Assembly: GCF_014905175.1 (NCBI RefSeq)
Contig: NC_057790.1
Span: 15,216,469-15,280,468, forward strand
Direction: 5' to 3'
Source of the DNA: Aphidius gifuensis
Lineage: Eukaryota; Arthropoda; Insecta; Hymenoptera; Braconidae
Length of the DNA stretch: 64,000 nucleotides
The stretch's first letter is position 1, and each line of letters begins with the position of its first letter. Shown here piece by piece: positions 1 through 11,731 of this stretch. A model generated the notes under the pieces. It had not been told where the DNA came from, ran no database searches, and saw nothing but the letters and a program-made list of their open reading frames with translations. Both the position numbers and the translations under genes were made by a program.

Positions 1-483
1 TGAATAGAATCAGTAAAAAAATGTTATACATATATATATGACGCGATTTATATTTCTGCAGGGCGTGGCACGTAGGCTTACTGAGGTTGTATGTCAGAGT
101 CGCGAATATTTTATAAATTAATGTCAATGCGTACCACGATATCCGGTTACCGGAAATGCACGACAATAGCTCTTGTGCACAAGAGCTTCTCTCTCACACT
201 TATTCTATTTTATTTTTTTATTTTTTGTCCAGTCTGTTCATACCTGAATGAATAAAAAATAGGCTGCAGCAATACATGAAATAGCAAACGAAAAAAAAAA
301 AAGTTAACCAATGAAGTTATATAAATCTGAAATTATGTATATATAATAATGTATCAACAGAATGAATGTATTCATTATTATTATTATTATGATTTTTATT
401 TGGAACGAATGAATAAAAAAAAACGAAGGGTTTTCTCGTAAATCATCCACCCTGGTTAAAACTTAATTTCAAATGAATTCATT
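1..483. other. AT-rich non-coding DNA
   Basis: No open frame of note. It contains homopolymer A/T runs, a short ATT run near 372-390, and the perfect palindrome listed at 168-187. I see no gene. Confidence 0.6.
168..187. repeat. perfect 20 bp palindrome
   Basis: AGCTCTTGTGCACAAGAGCT is its own reverse complement. A second small dyad (TCCGG-TTA-CCGGA) lies about 20 bases upstream. It could be a dimeric protein site or a relic of a transposon end; the sequence alone does not decide. Confidence 0.8.
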
Positions 484-1145
484 GGGACCACTGAAATCAG
501 TTGAATTCATAGATTGTTATTATTGCAATTAAGATCTCAAATAAAATTACACGAAATTACATGCTATCACGAAGCATTTGAAGCTTCAAGCAAATTTCTT
601 GGCTCAATAAACATATGCTATTTGTATCGTTGAGGTCAATGTGTTTTGAAACTTTTATTTTGAATAATTATGTGTCCAAGATGAGTTTGAATCACTGAGA
701 TCAGTTGAAATCATGGATTGTTTTTGGCAATTAAAATCCTTAATGAAATTACATGAAGTCACATGGTATCATGGAACATTTAAAATGTAATTTCACCTTT
801 TTGTGGTGCTATATGATGGATGACAGTGTCTCAGAAAACCAAACGAACAAAATTAATATATTTGTCAACAATGTCATCAGCCATTGTATAGCTGAAACAT
901 TCATCGACACTGACACTGTTGTATATGATAAAATAAATAAACTATTTTAATGTTCAATTTATTTATAAAATTTATTTAAATTCAAATAAATATACTAAAC
1001 TTTGACAAATTACGTACGAGACTTTGAATCAATATAATTTCAAAAATTATTTGGAATCATTGTTATCGTTTGCAACCATTGATATATCATTGGAATTATT
1101 AGACTTGAAATCGCTGAAATAATTTGAGTAATTAATTTTAATTTC
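484..1145. repeat. dispersed repeat, copy 1 (inverted partner at 34795-35430)
   Basis: This block matches the reverse complement of 34795-35430 over roughly 600 bases, with scattered substitutions and small indels. It has an internal tandem structure: CACTGAAATCAGTTGAATTC near 490 recurs as CACTGAGATCAGTTGAAATC near 694, giving a unit of about 204 bases. A 65-codon frame at 753-950 lies inside. In the partner copy a 4 base deletion breaks the same frame, so coding is not supported. The function and the family are unknown to me. Confidence 0.75.
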
Positions 1146-3941
1146 ACATTTTTTTTTCCACCTGGAAGATTATCTTCCAACAAAAAGTACTGAAAATCAT
1201 TCAAATTTTTTGACATCATTCGAGAACTCGATTTCAATATTGTAATATGTTCTCTTGGAACCCGAATGGATCACCCCTCACACAGAGAAAATATTTTTTT
1301 ACTTTTCTTTAAAAATTCGAGTGGAAGAAAATGATTTATAAGATTTTTGTTTTTTAAATTGAAAGAAAAAAAAAAAAGAAGAAGGTGGACGTTTTTGTGC
1401 TGGATTAGTGTCACCAACATTTCTCAAAATACGCATTAAAGATGAGTCGACATGACAGACTCAACCCGATTTATATGAAGGGTCAGACTTCGCGAAACTG
1501 TTCTCCAATCTACCTTGAAAATTCATATTTTTTTTTCAAGAGCTATATGTGTGTTCCTTATTTTGTGGTATTTTGTGTCCCACCACGGGTGGTTCTCATC
1601 TAAGTATGTTTATTTTACAAGAGTTTTAAGTATAACTTAGGGTGGGGTTCTTTTTTTTTTTTCTTTCTTATAACAGCATTGCAAAAACTAAGAAAAATCT
1701 CAAAAATCTTTTTCTCGACTTCTGTGTGTTCTAGATCTTAGATAGTGAAACTCAAAAATTAATTTTAATAAGTATCAGAAAAGAATTTTTATTGTTTATT
1801 TTGGATATTAATTCTTCTTTCCTATTTTCTTTTTTTTACTTATATATATATAATTTTTTTTCTGTGAAATTTTAGGTATAAAGGGTGACTTTCGTTTTTG
1901 AAAATTTTTCAATATTCTCATAATAAAAATTTGTTTAAAATTATTAAAAAATATGAAAAAATGTATTATAAAAATATAAAATTTCAACATTTTGTATGGA
2001 AAAAGTAGTAGTAGTAGTTTTTACTTAACGTCAATTTGGTTTTGAAAAATTAATAAATTAACCAAAAATTCAAAAAATAGAACATATTCATTCAAAAATA
2101 AAAAACTTATTATTTTTTCTTTACCGATTCTGCAAAAACTAACATAAATTTAAATTGACTAGTCACTTGATAATTTTTTTTCCAAAGAACTAGCTCTATT
2201 GTAGCAAATTTTCTCAATCAATTTTTGAATAAAAAAAAATAAATGAATAATTCTATCCTTGGTGTTAAAATTACCCAAATTTTTTCGTACTATATATAAT
2301 TATATACTCTAAAAATGTTTTCTAATTGCCAAAAAAATTACGTGTACACATGACCTAACGCGCGTGTCGTTTTTTTCTTCTTTAAATTGTATATATTTTA
2401 TTAACACTCATTACAAAATTGCGATACTGATCAAAATCCGTTGGACAAAAAAAAAAAAAAAGAAAAAAAGGGGGTAGCAGGGCGCGCGCGTGCGGCTGAA
2501 GACCTCTAGGGGGACAAATGAAAATAAAAAACGGATGAAAGGGAGAAAGACGACATGTATAATAATGAAAGCTATAGCAGAGAAGAAAGAGGGGAGTTTG
2601 GCTATTACATGCCAAAGCTGGTGACTCGTTTCATATGGCTTTTCAGCCAAAAGGTAACACCCCGATAACGAAAGAATATATATACTATTTTTTTATTCAT
2701 CAAATTTTTTTTGATTCTCAGTCACGCCCGGGATCAGTGTTTCAATGTGTCGTTGGGTCTAATTTCACTGGCACACGTTAAAAAAAATATCAGCTCCCCA
2801 GCAGAGACTTTTTGTTCTCTCAATTTTTCACAATTTTTTGAACCACTTTTTTATTTATTTATTTATTTTTTTTTTTTTTTATACTCATAGTTTGAATAAT
2901 AGTGAAAAACTTTTCAACAAAAAAATAATAAAAATATAAGATGAATGAAAGCTTCAAAGATATTTGACACGCTATGGGAACAAACTCGTTATAATTGTTG
3001 GTCAGAGATGTCAGAGTCGAGATATATATATATATGTATAGAAGGGGAAACACTCGAAGCAGTTATTTCTTTTCCCCGAGGAAGGTAATATACTTAATGA
3101 GGTTACCACTAACTAAGCTAATGAATGCACTGGCTCGACTTTAGAATTTATATATAAAAAAACATATATATGTGATGGAATGAATGAAATATTTTATATA
3201 CATATCAAAATCAACTTGACATCAAATTTTATAAATTTATTAAGTTATTGATTCGTTTTTGTTATTCAATCCTTTTTAATTTCCAGAGAGTGTATCGATT
3301 GATGTATATGAAAAAAAAGTGACAATAATTATTGATTAATTACCATTGATTAATCAATGATAATTTGTGTTATTTTTAAAAAATCAATATATGAAGAATG
3401 AAGTGGAGAAAAAAAATAATAATTTGAATATAAACTCAATGATACATCATCCTGGTGCACAAGATTGCATGCATTGAAAAAAATTAACTGTTGGAATTGC
3501 TGAAAAGCTCAGGTATCTTTGTTAAAATCTAAGCTTGATAAGACTTAAAGATAAAATGTGACTTCTGCGAAATACAAATAATTACTTTTAAAAAATAATA
3601 TTAAAAAAAGTTCTAACCACAGCATTTTTTTGCAACAAAAAATGTAAAAATATCAGTTTAAAATTTTGAGCAAATTTTAATATCGTAAATAAATTTGCTT
3701 CAGTTGCATAAAAGAGTCCATTTCTCGAAGTTAAAATTAAACGGATTTCTGGCATTCAGTTAAATCTATATTTCGTTGAGTATTTTTAAGGACAACTTTT
3801 TTTTTTTGTTCATTTACTTCCTTTCCATTTCTTTCGTATAATTTAATTGACTGTAATTTGTTTATATGTGTGTCTCGATATGAGGCCCCTCATTCGACCT
3901 TCGTTACAATTATCTTCAATTAAAGTCATGTCCACTGGACT

Positions 3942-3985
3942 TATATAAAGGTCGTGCACACTGCGCTTGGCTACTTGAGTTATAC
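3942..3985 (+). promoter_or_regulatory. candidate TATA promoter
   Basis: TATATAAAG at 3942-3950 is followed by unusually GC-rich sequence (GTCGTGCACACTGCGCTTGG) and, about 30 bases on, by ACTTGAGTTATAC. The spacing resembles insect TATA-driven genes, but the initiator is not a good TCAGT match and no coding exon follows. It is inferred from motif spacing only. Confidence 0.25.
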
Positions 3986-5527
3986 TCTGACCTATCAACA
4001 GAATCTTTTGACGCAGTTTTCTTTGATAAAAAAAAAAAAAAATAACAATAAATCAATCGTTATTCAATTCAAACTACTGATTTGATTCAATTGACGCTTA
4101 TAAAATGATAAAGAAAAGCAAAAAAAGAAATTATTAATAATGAAATTAAATCACGTTAATCAGTGTGTTTTTTAATATTTTTGGAGATGTAAAAAAGAAA
4201 TTTAGATTTTTTCCCCCGGTGGGATTCATTCAGCGGTGAATGAATACATATTATTCGCGATGAAATAAACATAGACTCAACTATATCCTCACATCGCAAA
4301 AGTTAAATACGATCTGGTTTTAAAAATCGGATTAAACATATCCCACGTATGAAACAGTATGCATAGGATGGGTGAAAGAGCGACAAGGTGGCGTCATTCT
4401 TGCAACAAGGGATAAGCTACTTAGTAATATATACATCAATGTATTTATTATAATTATAACAATATAAATATATATATAATTATAAAATATTGCATTAAAA
4501 TATTTGAGTCTTAAGTATGTAAAAACTATACTTGAAGATATAATATTTGTAAACGTAAAATTCATAAAACAATATGCAGTTGTAGTTTTTAAAACATGTA
4601 GATGTTTAATTTTTAACATCTTTGAATGTTTAATTAATATCTGCTCCAAACTTTTAAACTTATATTTTTTCCTAAATATAAAAATAAATACCGTTTTTTT
4701 ATTCAATTTCAAAATTAACAGATGAAAAACAATGTTTATTTTAAATTCAAATATACGCAAAATTAAGATAAAAAATATTTTCAAATGATTTTTCAAGTGT
4801 CAAATTTTCAGCATTTCAAACTAAATGTTAAATTAAGATTTGAAAAAAAATTCAAAGCTATTTTAACATTAGAAAAGTTTTAATTGAATTTTTTATCATT
4901 TTTTTCCATATTTTTTAGTCTTTCTGTGCTTGTATGCCTTAGTGTGCTTGTATATCTTGAAGAAAGGTTGGTACATAAAAAAAAAAACAAAAATACACGG
5001 AAAAAAAAAAAAAAAGTGGTAAAGGAAAAAAGGTCAAAATGGAACGGATTAGTGAGGGTGGATGGACTGAGTGAGGGGTTTTTCAGCATTAGCGATTACA
5101 TGGACCACGGAATCTATACACTGAGTGCCTCCACGTAGAAATAAATCTGACAAAATGGCTATATGCTTCGTCATTTTGCCCTCTTTTTTTCTATTCTTTA
5201 TTTTTTTTCTTTCCTCAGTTCATTTTATTTCATTTTTTTTTATTTTTCTTGTATTCATATTTATATTTATCTCTTTTACTCGATGCATTTCCTACGTTTA
5301 GCATAAATATATACTTGAAAGGAAAAAAGATCAAAAAAAAATCAACAAACTTGTTAAACTATATGACATAGTTTTTTTTTATTGATAAAATTCTGTATGA
5401 CTTTTTTGTCATTTTTTTTACTGATTATAAAATTTTATGTTTATAATTTGAATAAAATAAACATATATATATAAATATATTAAGTAACAAAATAAAAAAA
5501 AATATAAAATATATATATATATAAATA

Positions 5528-5780
5528 AATGATAGATGCACATGGAGGCATTGAGGACAAATCCGGTCGATTCGTGTCACCGGTTTTACGCTCTGTCGGA
5601 GCCGCCTGGGTTTCTCTTTCGTATATACACAAGGTCGATTCCGAAGAATGGCAATCCGGTAGACTGGCATTTTTTTCATTTTTGCGGACGCGTACATACG
5701 TCCCTTTCCATCACCATCTCATCATCCATACCACTCACCGCATGCATGGTTACACGGCAGCCAAAGAAAAACGTAAAAAG
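5528..5780. other. GC-richer island, possible conserved non-coding element
   Basis: About 250 bases stand out from the AT-rich surroundings by balanced base composition and lack of homopolymers. Overlapping frames exist on both strands but none resembles a known protein and none is flanked by clear splice sites. A TGATAGATG motif at 5530 could be a homeodomain/TALE-type site. An enhancer or an unrecognised exon are both possible. Confidence 0.3.
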
Positions 5781-6383
5781 AAAAAATTATAAAATCCTGC
5801 GCAGAGGGGTAAAAAGGAAAATAATGCAATGGCACTTTTACAGCCAAAATGAGCATTATGCTGGGAAAAAAAAAAAAAAAAAATGCCTTCGAGAAAATGG
5901 TATTTATATACATTACATATATATGAGAACTTGTTGAAGCACAGACAAGGCTAAGGACACTCTCGAGTATATGTACTGCAGTATTCAATGATTATCCTAT
6001 GGATGTCTTTTTTTTAAAAATTTTTTTTAAGATCGTCTTCTTTTCTTCTCATCCACTTTCTCTCTTCTATGCATGCTCTTGCGTGGGAAAATTTGTCAAT
6101 TTATTTTATTAAGTCTATATGCCAAGGTGAACTTTCTTCTTGTTGTACTCCGCAAAAATTGAATAGTCATAATGACTATGAATCAGTAAATATTCGACAT
6201 TTGACATAGTCGAAAATCAAAAAATCAACATGGTACACTGAGAGAAATATTAACTAAGCATTACAAACGTAAAAGAAAAAATTACAAAATAAATAGTAAA
6301 AACTGCGTTCCCCCGTCATTTATAAGAATTATTCGTATCCCTGGTAGAAATGCTCCGTCGAATCGACGTCGGGCCCGACTTAA

Positions 6384-6858
6384 GGGATTACCACCGCATA
6401 TCTAGAGACCTCTTGCGTATGAAATTTAGAAACATAATATTTCTATGAGTGCGAACGAGATAAAAAAGAAGGAGAAAATCTTGTTTCTCACTTCAACTTG
6501 AGTATTTAGACGAAGACAAAAATTTATTTTTATTTACTGTAAAATAAAAAGGTCTCAAAGCCCTATTAATTTTTATATCAAAACTTTCCTTATTATTTCC
6601 TCTATCTATCTGTAGTTTTTGAAAAAGCTATCTGCGTTTTCCATAAAATGGCTAACCAGGTTTCTAAAAACTAAACCAGACTCTCCATAAGAACCTATGT
6701 ATAACCTTCAAAAAAGTAGCCTAATTTAGTAATTAATTACTAAGCAATTAGCTACAAGAAAATTATCAAAAAATTTGAGCGTATGTATTATTATTTCATT
6801 AATCTGCTCAAAAAATTTCAAGGCTCTATCTGCGTTTTTGATTGGTGGTGGTAATCCC
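6384..6858. mobile_element. TTAA-target TIR element
   Basis: GGGATTACCACC at the left and GGTGGTGGTAATCCC at the right are inverted, and TTAA flanks both sides. The opposite arm of the host palindrome keeps a single TTAA, which shows the insertion site. The interior shares TAGAGACCTCTTGCG with the element at 17321-17812, so they are one family. The TTAA target suggests piggyBac-like or Kolobok-like mobilisation. It is non-autonomous. Confidence 0.75.
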
Positions 6859-6878
6859 TTAATATCGAGATAACATGT

Positions 6879-6930
6879 ATAAGCCATGGAGGTGAATGCT
6901 TACACTCCTTATTCACCTCCATGGTATAAG
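6879..6930. repeat. hairpin at the centre of the CCC-ended MITE
   Basis: ATAAGCCATGGAGGTGAAT (6879-6897) pairs with ATTCACCTCCATGGTATAAG (6911-6930), leaving a loop of about 13 bases. It is the apex of the host palindrome. Confidence 0.8.
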
Positions 6931-8577
6931 CATAGGGAAAAATTTTTAGGTTAAACACGTTATGTCGATATTAAGTCGGGCCCGACGTCGAATTTCTACC
7001 AGGGATATTGATAGATAATTTTTACAATAAAATTATGTAAAAAATCTGGCCATTGACTATATACAATACTAAGCCATAAAATTTACACAATTTTATTGTA
7101 ATTTCTGTTTAAAAAAATGACTAAATTCACGACACTCACAAGTAAATTTTAGAAGGCTGAGAATTTACCCACTACCGGTTTTAGAATTTACTAAATTTTA
7201 TTACAAATTTTATTTAAAAGTTGGACATTTTTTGTGTTAAGTTGGGCAGTTTGAGCTAGATTCACGGAGAATAGCAATCAATTCCCGGCAACATTTTTTC
7301 TTTTCTGTTTACACGCTCAATACTCGAAAACTAATTGTTAAATGGAAAAAAGTTATTCTTGATAAATTGTTTAGAAATAAATAACCAACAATAAACCTCG
7401 CTTAACCCCATACCTAGCTTCAACAGATAAGGCTGTAGAAATGCTTGAAATTACATGACAGTTCAATCATTTGTTCAATCGGTCGGCCATCTTTGTGTTA
7501 TTTCGCCCCACAAACAGAATTTTTACAAAGCTATATAGTAAAAAATATTTAAGTCTATGCTAACTTTTATATGTGTACATGATAATTTTTATTATATATA
7601 TAAGAATATTTATTAAATTGTGCAGTATTTTTCATTCAAACATATTGGGAAACGCACAATTCACCACGACGTCTGGTGGTAAATTTCTGGAAACTATTTC
7701 ATACACCCACCTCCATGACCCATCCATATGTGGTATACACAGTATATATGCTAAATTAATAAACGAATAATATTTTTACAAATTGTTTAAAAGGTCTGGT
7801 ACAAAATTTTCCGCAAAATTGATTTAAAAAAATAAAAAACAAGACTTTACGTTTCTGGGTGCAACAGTAATTCCAGGAGAAATAGAGATCTGAGTTTCTA
7901 TGCATTTTCGAGGTTAGACAAACAACAACCTGTCAAAGTAAAATCACATTTTGATAATATATCAAGTGGCAAACACATGATACTCATCACTTGAATCAAT
8001 TTCTACACCAATACTCGTAATATGTTCCGCATATATAATACGATTTTCTTCAAGGGAATTTCGTGAGGAATTCGTTTTTCGTGCTTATGAAAGTATATAC
8101 TCAATAGTTAATAACATTTTTTTAATAAACAATAAAATTCAATGTTAATGGGATATACTTGGGTGTGTGTATTTAGTTTCTTTTTTTTCCGACTGCTTAC
8201 AGCGATTGGCCACGCCCACAGTGCGTTTCCCAATAATAATTTTTATTGTTTTCACTAAACATGTATGTTCTTTATTTAATTAACTTATAACTCATAATCT
8301 AAGAGATTAATCAAAAAAAGTAATTCCTCATAAATTGTTTAGAATTGAATTTTCAATAATAAACTTCACTCAATCCCATGTCTATCTGCAATGGATAACG
8401 ATGTATAGAGGCTTGAAGTAACCTAGCAATTTTTTGACATTTTAGACATTTTACCTAATTTTATTGTAGAATTCCGACTCTCGCGGCCAGTCCCAGAATT
8501 AAAACAAAAATTACAAAGTACTATAGTAATTTCTATTCAACCATGATTTTAATTTTTAGTTAAAATTTCTCTCAGTG

Positions 8578-9385
8578 TAGCTCAAATTAACGGCCTTAAG
8601 TTTATACTCTTCTGCAATCATTCATCCAATGTAATTGAAAGGTCATATAAACAATAGATGATTGTATTCCAAACTTCAGTGTCACTTTCGTATTTTTCGT
8701 TACTACTAATAATCGTGAACTATTTTTAATCATCAATAGCTACTTATAATAAGAAGATAATGAATTGTTTCGATGGTAATTTGATAAACTATTGCTATGA
8801 TAGTTGTTGAATTTATACTTGCAAGTTCTTCAATAGCCGATCTTATCTATCTATCTATATATATATAAATGTGAAAATGAAGAGCTTTGAAGCCTATGTT
8901 CTCAACAACTACCCAACCGATTATTATGATTTTTTTTTTAAATTAACAGAGTTATTAATTATTTAAAAAAATAGCCTGTTACGCGGCAGAGTCAACAGGC
9001 GGCGCTTCGGTAGTAGCTGCTATAGAGTGGGTATAAGCAGAGTGAAGCCACTTTATTAGTCCGACATTTTGTGCTCGCCGTATGTAGTGGGTATAAGAGG
9101 TTTCCGTCACTTCCGAGGTAAAATTCATCTATGGCTTCACTCTGCTTATACCCACTCTAGGCTGCTATACACTCATACAGTAACAGAGTTGGAAAAAGAG
9201 AGAGAACGCGCTATAGCCCCAAATGATTTATGTATTTGCATTTTAACATAATCAGAAAATTGAAAAAAATATTATTCATAAAATTTTTGAATCAACTAGC
9301 TCAGGAATCATCAGGTAGATAGATAATATGAATCTAAGTCGAAATAAAGTTACAAACTCAAAATTTTTGGTAGATATTCGGTTTA
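8578..9385. other. spacer with a TE-like fragment and a hairpin
   Basis: No gene is seen. Between about 8850 and 8940 a TATC/TATA run is followed by AATGTGAAAATGAAGAG and ACAACTACCCAACCGATT. This resembles the 'animal ...accgatt' ends of widespread arthropod transposon families, but I cannot name it. A long-armed hairpin follows at 9015-9167. Confidence 0.35.
9015..9167. repeat. inverted repeat with about 36 base arms
   Basis: Left arm 9015-9050 (AGCTGCTATAGAGTGGGTAT onward) and right arm 9132-9167 (ending CCACTCTAGGCTGCT) are near-perfect reverse complements around a loop of about 80 bases. The loop holds a third GTAGTGGGTATAAG. It may be a small foldback element. Confidence 0.75.
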
Positions 9386-10002
9386 CCCGAGTGGAAATTT
9401 CAGTCCGATTCAGATCCAGGTCAGATCTGGTTTACCTAATTACATATCCGAATCGGATCAGGCTGGCCGGATCGGATTCGGACTGAAAATGTAACGCCGG
9501 CTAGGCTTCGGATCGGATCCGGTGAACTGGATCCGGTTACAATAAGGACACTGTGGCTAAATCGGATACCAAATTATGTATCTGAAATTACATTTAAATC
9601 GGATCCGATTTTATGCTTAAACTAGATCCGAATTTATACTTAAACTGGATCCGAATTTATATTTAAACCGGATCCGAATTTTCTTTTAAAAAAATTTTGA
9701 TTTAAAAAAAGAAAATATATTTGCTTTTTTCAATTATTTTTTTTAACAATCATTATTAATAATATTTTTATCATAGAAAATTCAACCTAAACTACCCGAG
9801 TGGAAATTTCAGTCCGATTCGGATCCAGGTTAGCCTTAGCTAAGAGATCAGCCTCAGAATAGAGTAAGAAAAACCGGATCCGGTTAGCCTTAGCCATAAC
9901 GGATCCGAAAAGAGTCAGGGAACCCGGATTCGGATTACCTTAGCCATACTGGATCCAATTCGGATTAGGATCCGGCCAAGCCGGATTCAATTTCCACTCG
10001 GG
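9386..10002. mobile_element. CCC-ended foldback element (word GGATCCGG), compound
   Basis: It starts CCCGAGTGGAAATTTCAG and ends TTTCCACTCGGG, flanked by TA on both sides. A second complete left terminus (CCCGAGTGGAAATTTCAG) occurs at 9796, also preceded by TA. So 9796-10002 is a complete short copy, and 9386-9795 looks like a second copy lacking its right end. The interior is built of GGATCCGG, CGGATCCGA and TTAGCC words in both orientations. It is non-coding. Confidence 0.75.
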
Positions 10003-11102
10003 TAAATGAAATGTGTTATCAATAGAAATAAAATAAAAATGTTAACGTTCAAAATAATAAAATTCAGTCGGTGAGTACGTAATAATTTCTTTGTCGGATA
10101 ACCTTGGTTTAGATTTTTTATTAATTCTGGCTTTGATGATAATGAAAATGGCAGCGCGAAATTATTTAATAATTACCATCATACCTTATTAAGGTTGATT
10201 CCGAGTCGCATTACCGAACCAATATTTATCCCACGAAAGGCCCGTATATTAAGGGATTACTTCGCCCAAATTTTGGGGTATAGGAGAGGGGATAAAGCCT
10301 ATGTTTAATACATTGGTCCGAGAGCGCCCGAGTGGAAAAATTTTCAGGATGCCCTATTTGACCTCAAACCCTGATCAGAAACGGATCAGGATTCCTTATT
10401 CAGGGAACCTGACTCATTCCTGACCCGAACCTTACGATTTCCTTAAGTCAGGTAACCTTATCCAATCCTGTTCAGGAAAAGAACAGGAAACCTTGACGTA
10501 TCCTGAATAAGGTTTCCTGAACAGATTCTGACCAGGATATTATCAGGAAAAATTTATCAAATAAATTAATTTTTTTTATTCAGTTTTCCTGTTCAGGAAA
10601 GGAACAGGAAACCTGAACGTATCCTGAATAAGGTTTCCTGAACAGATTCTGACCAGGATACTATCAGGAAAAATTTATCAAATAAATTAATTTTTTTTAT
10701 TCAGTTTTCCTGTTCAGGAAAGGAACAGGAAACCTGAACGTATCCTGAATAAGGTTTCCTGAACAGATTCTGACCAGGATATTATCAGGAAAAATTTATC
10801 AAATAATTTAATTTTTTTTATTCAGTTTTCCTGTTCAGGAAAGGAACAGGAAACCTGAACGTTACCTGAATAAGGTTTCCTGAACAGATTCTGACCAGGA
10901 TACTATCAGGAAAAATATTTATTATTATAATAAATATTTATTTATTATTATAATTTTAATTCTAAAACAAAATGACAAGGGACAATTTAACAAATTGTTA
11001 TATTTTATTTTTACGTTGAATTAACGTCGCAAGTTCTAATTTAAGTTTTTTTTAGCTGATGTAATTTATGAAAGCAAAAAATCACATCAGATCATCGATA
11101 GA

Positions 11103-11168
11103 CGGCATGGCCGCGCGTGTTAAGGCCCGTAGTTGTAATCTGAAAGTTCCGAGTTCGCGTCCCGCTAG
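11103..11168 (+). other. tRNA-like (A box/B box) segment in a transposon core
   Basis: ATGGCCGCGCGTGTTAAGG resembles a tRNA A-box region, and GAGTTCGCGTCCCGC about 35 bases downstream resembles a B box with one change. I cannot draw a full cloverleaf. It could be a degraded SINE head or an internal Pol III promoter. The related element at 23201-24698 keeps a matching segment at about 23627-23700. Confidence 0.35.
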
Positions 11169-11301
11169 TGGTTAAGTAATTTAAGTTATGTTAGGTATAT
11201 ACAATCTTATCGTTCATCTAATCTGAAAGTTCCGAGTTCGCGTCCCGCTAGTGGTTAAGTAATTTAAGTTATGTTAGGTATATACAATCTTATCGTTCAA
11301 T
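11136..11301. repeat. 83 bp tandem duplication
   Basis: The stretch from TAATCTGAAAGTTCCGAG to CTTATCGTTCA occurs twice in a row at 11136 and 11219 with almost no differences, including the B-box-like part. The copy at 23201-24698 has only one unit. Confidence 0.85.
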
Positions 11302-11731
11302 CTGTTTCATCAATAACATTGCTATAGTAAATTAGTTACAAAACATCAATTAATAAAAAACAATTTTTTTTTCAAAATTTCTTGATCCGTTTCAGATCAG
11401 GAATCCTGTTCCATTCCTGATCAGGTATCCTGGTCAGGTTTCCTGATCCGATTCTGATCAGAATCCTAAAAAAAAGCGTTACATTCTGATCCGTTCCTGA
11501 ACAGGATTCCTGGTTATATTCTAGTCAGGAATCCTGATCCATTCCTGTTCAGGTATCCTGGCTCTAACCCTACAATCTGGCCAGGTTTCCTGATCCGGTT
11601 CTGATCAGAATCCTAAAAAAGAGCGTTACATTCTGATCCGTTCCTGAACAGGATTCCTGATCCGGTTCTGATTTGAAATCAGGTTCCCTGATCCGGTTCT
11701 GATCAGAACCTTAACTAAATTTCCACTCGGG

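Larger units (their letters stand above)
1146..6235. other. AT-rich non-coding DNA with two GC-richer patches
   Basis: About 5 kb without a recognisable gene. The open frames here are low-complexity (Phe/Lys/Ile/Tyr-rich) and come from T- and A-tracts. A GC-richer patch lies at about 2460-2780, with CGCG repeats and a CATATG E-box. Another lies at 5528-5780 and is listed separately. The rest is A/T runs and TA dinucleotide stretches, such as 1843-1852 and 3021-3034. Confidence 0.5.
6339..7004. mobile_element. CCC-ended palindromic MITE (word GTCGGGCCCGAC), interrupted
   Basis: It begins CCCTGGTAGAAAT and ends ATTTCTACCAGGG, with AT on both sides as the likely target duplication. If the inner element at 6384-6858 is removed, what remains is a near-perfect palindrome of about 190 bases. 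Both arms contain GTCGGGCCCGAC, then TTAATATCGA, then a run reading toward CCATGGAGGTGAAT. No coding capacity. Confidence 0.75.
6236..8577. mobile_element. CACTG-ended TIR transposon (non-autonomous), hosting nested insertions
   Basis: The left end CACTGAGAGAAATATTAACT and right end AGTTAAAATTTCTCTCAGTG form imperfect terminal inverted repeats. The flanks read ..GGTA and TAGC.., so the target duplication is TA. CAC..GTG termini and a short target duplication fit the CACTA/CMC supergroup, though the duplication is 2 bp rather than the usual 3. No transposase frame is visible. The interior carries AATTTTATTGTA-type inverted words and hosts the element at 6339-7004. A truncated relative of the right end lies at 55741-55866. 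Confidence 0.7.
10327..11731. mobile_element. CCC-ended foldback element (word CTGATCAGG) with tRNA-like core
   Basis: It starts CCCGAGTGGAAAAATTTTC and ends AAATTTCCACTCGGG, with CG on both sides as the target duplication. The left array consists of about four copies of a unit of about 121 bases (10484-10920), made of CCTGTTCAGGAAA, AACAGGAAACCTG and CCTGAACAG words. The right array (11390-11720) has CTGATCAGGAATCCTG words. Between them lies a unique core with a tRNA-like segment and an 83 bp tandem duplication. The same architecture recurs at 23201-24698. Confidence 0.8.

Noticed and set aside
753..950. 65-codon frame in the dispersed repeat
   Set aside because: The partner copy at 34795-35430 has a 4 base deletion that breaks the frame, while non-coding parts are equally conserved.
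4332..4796. 154-codon minus-strand frame, the longest in the window
   Set aside because: Ile/Phe/Lys/Tyr-rich composition from AT-rich DNA, no domain, no splice or start context, and a competing frame on the other strand.
11103..11168. Intact tRNA gene
   Set aside because: The B box is imperfect and no acceptor-stem pairing could be drawn; kept only as a tRNA-like segment.
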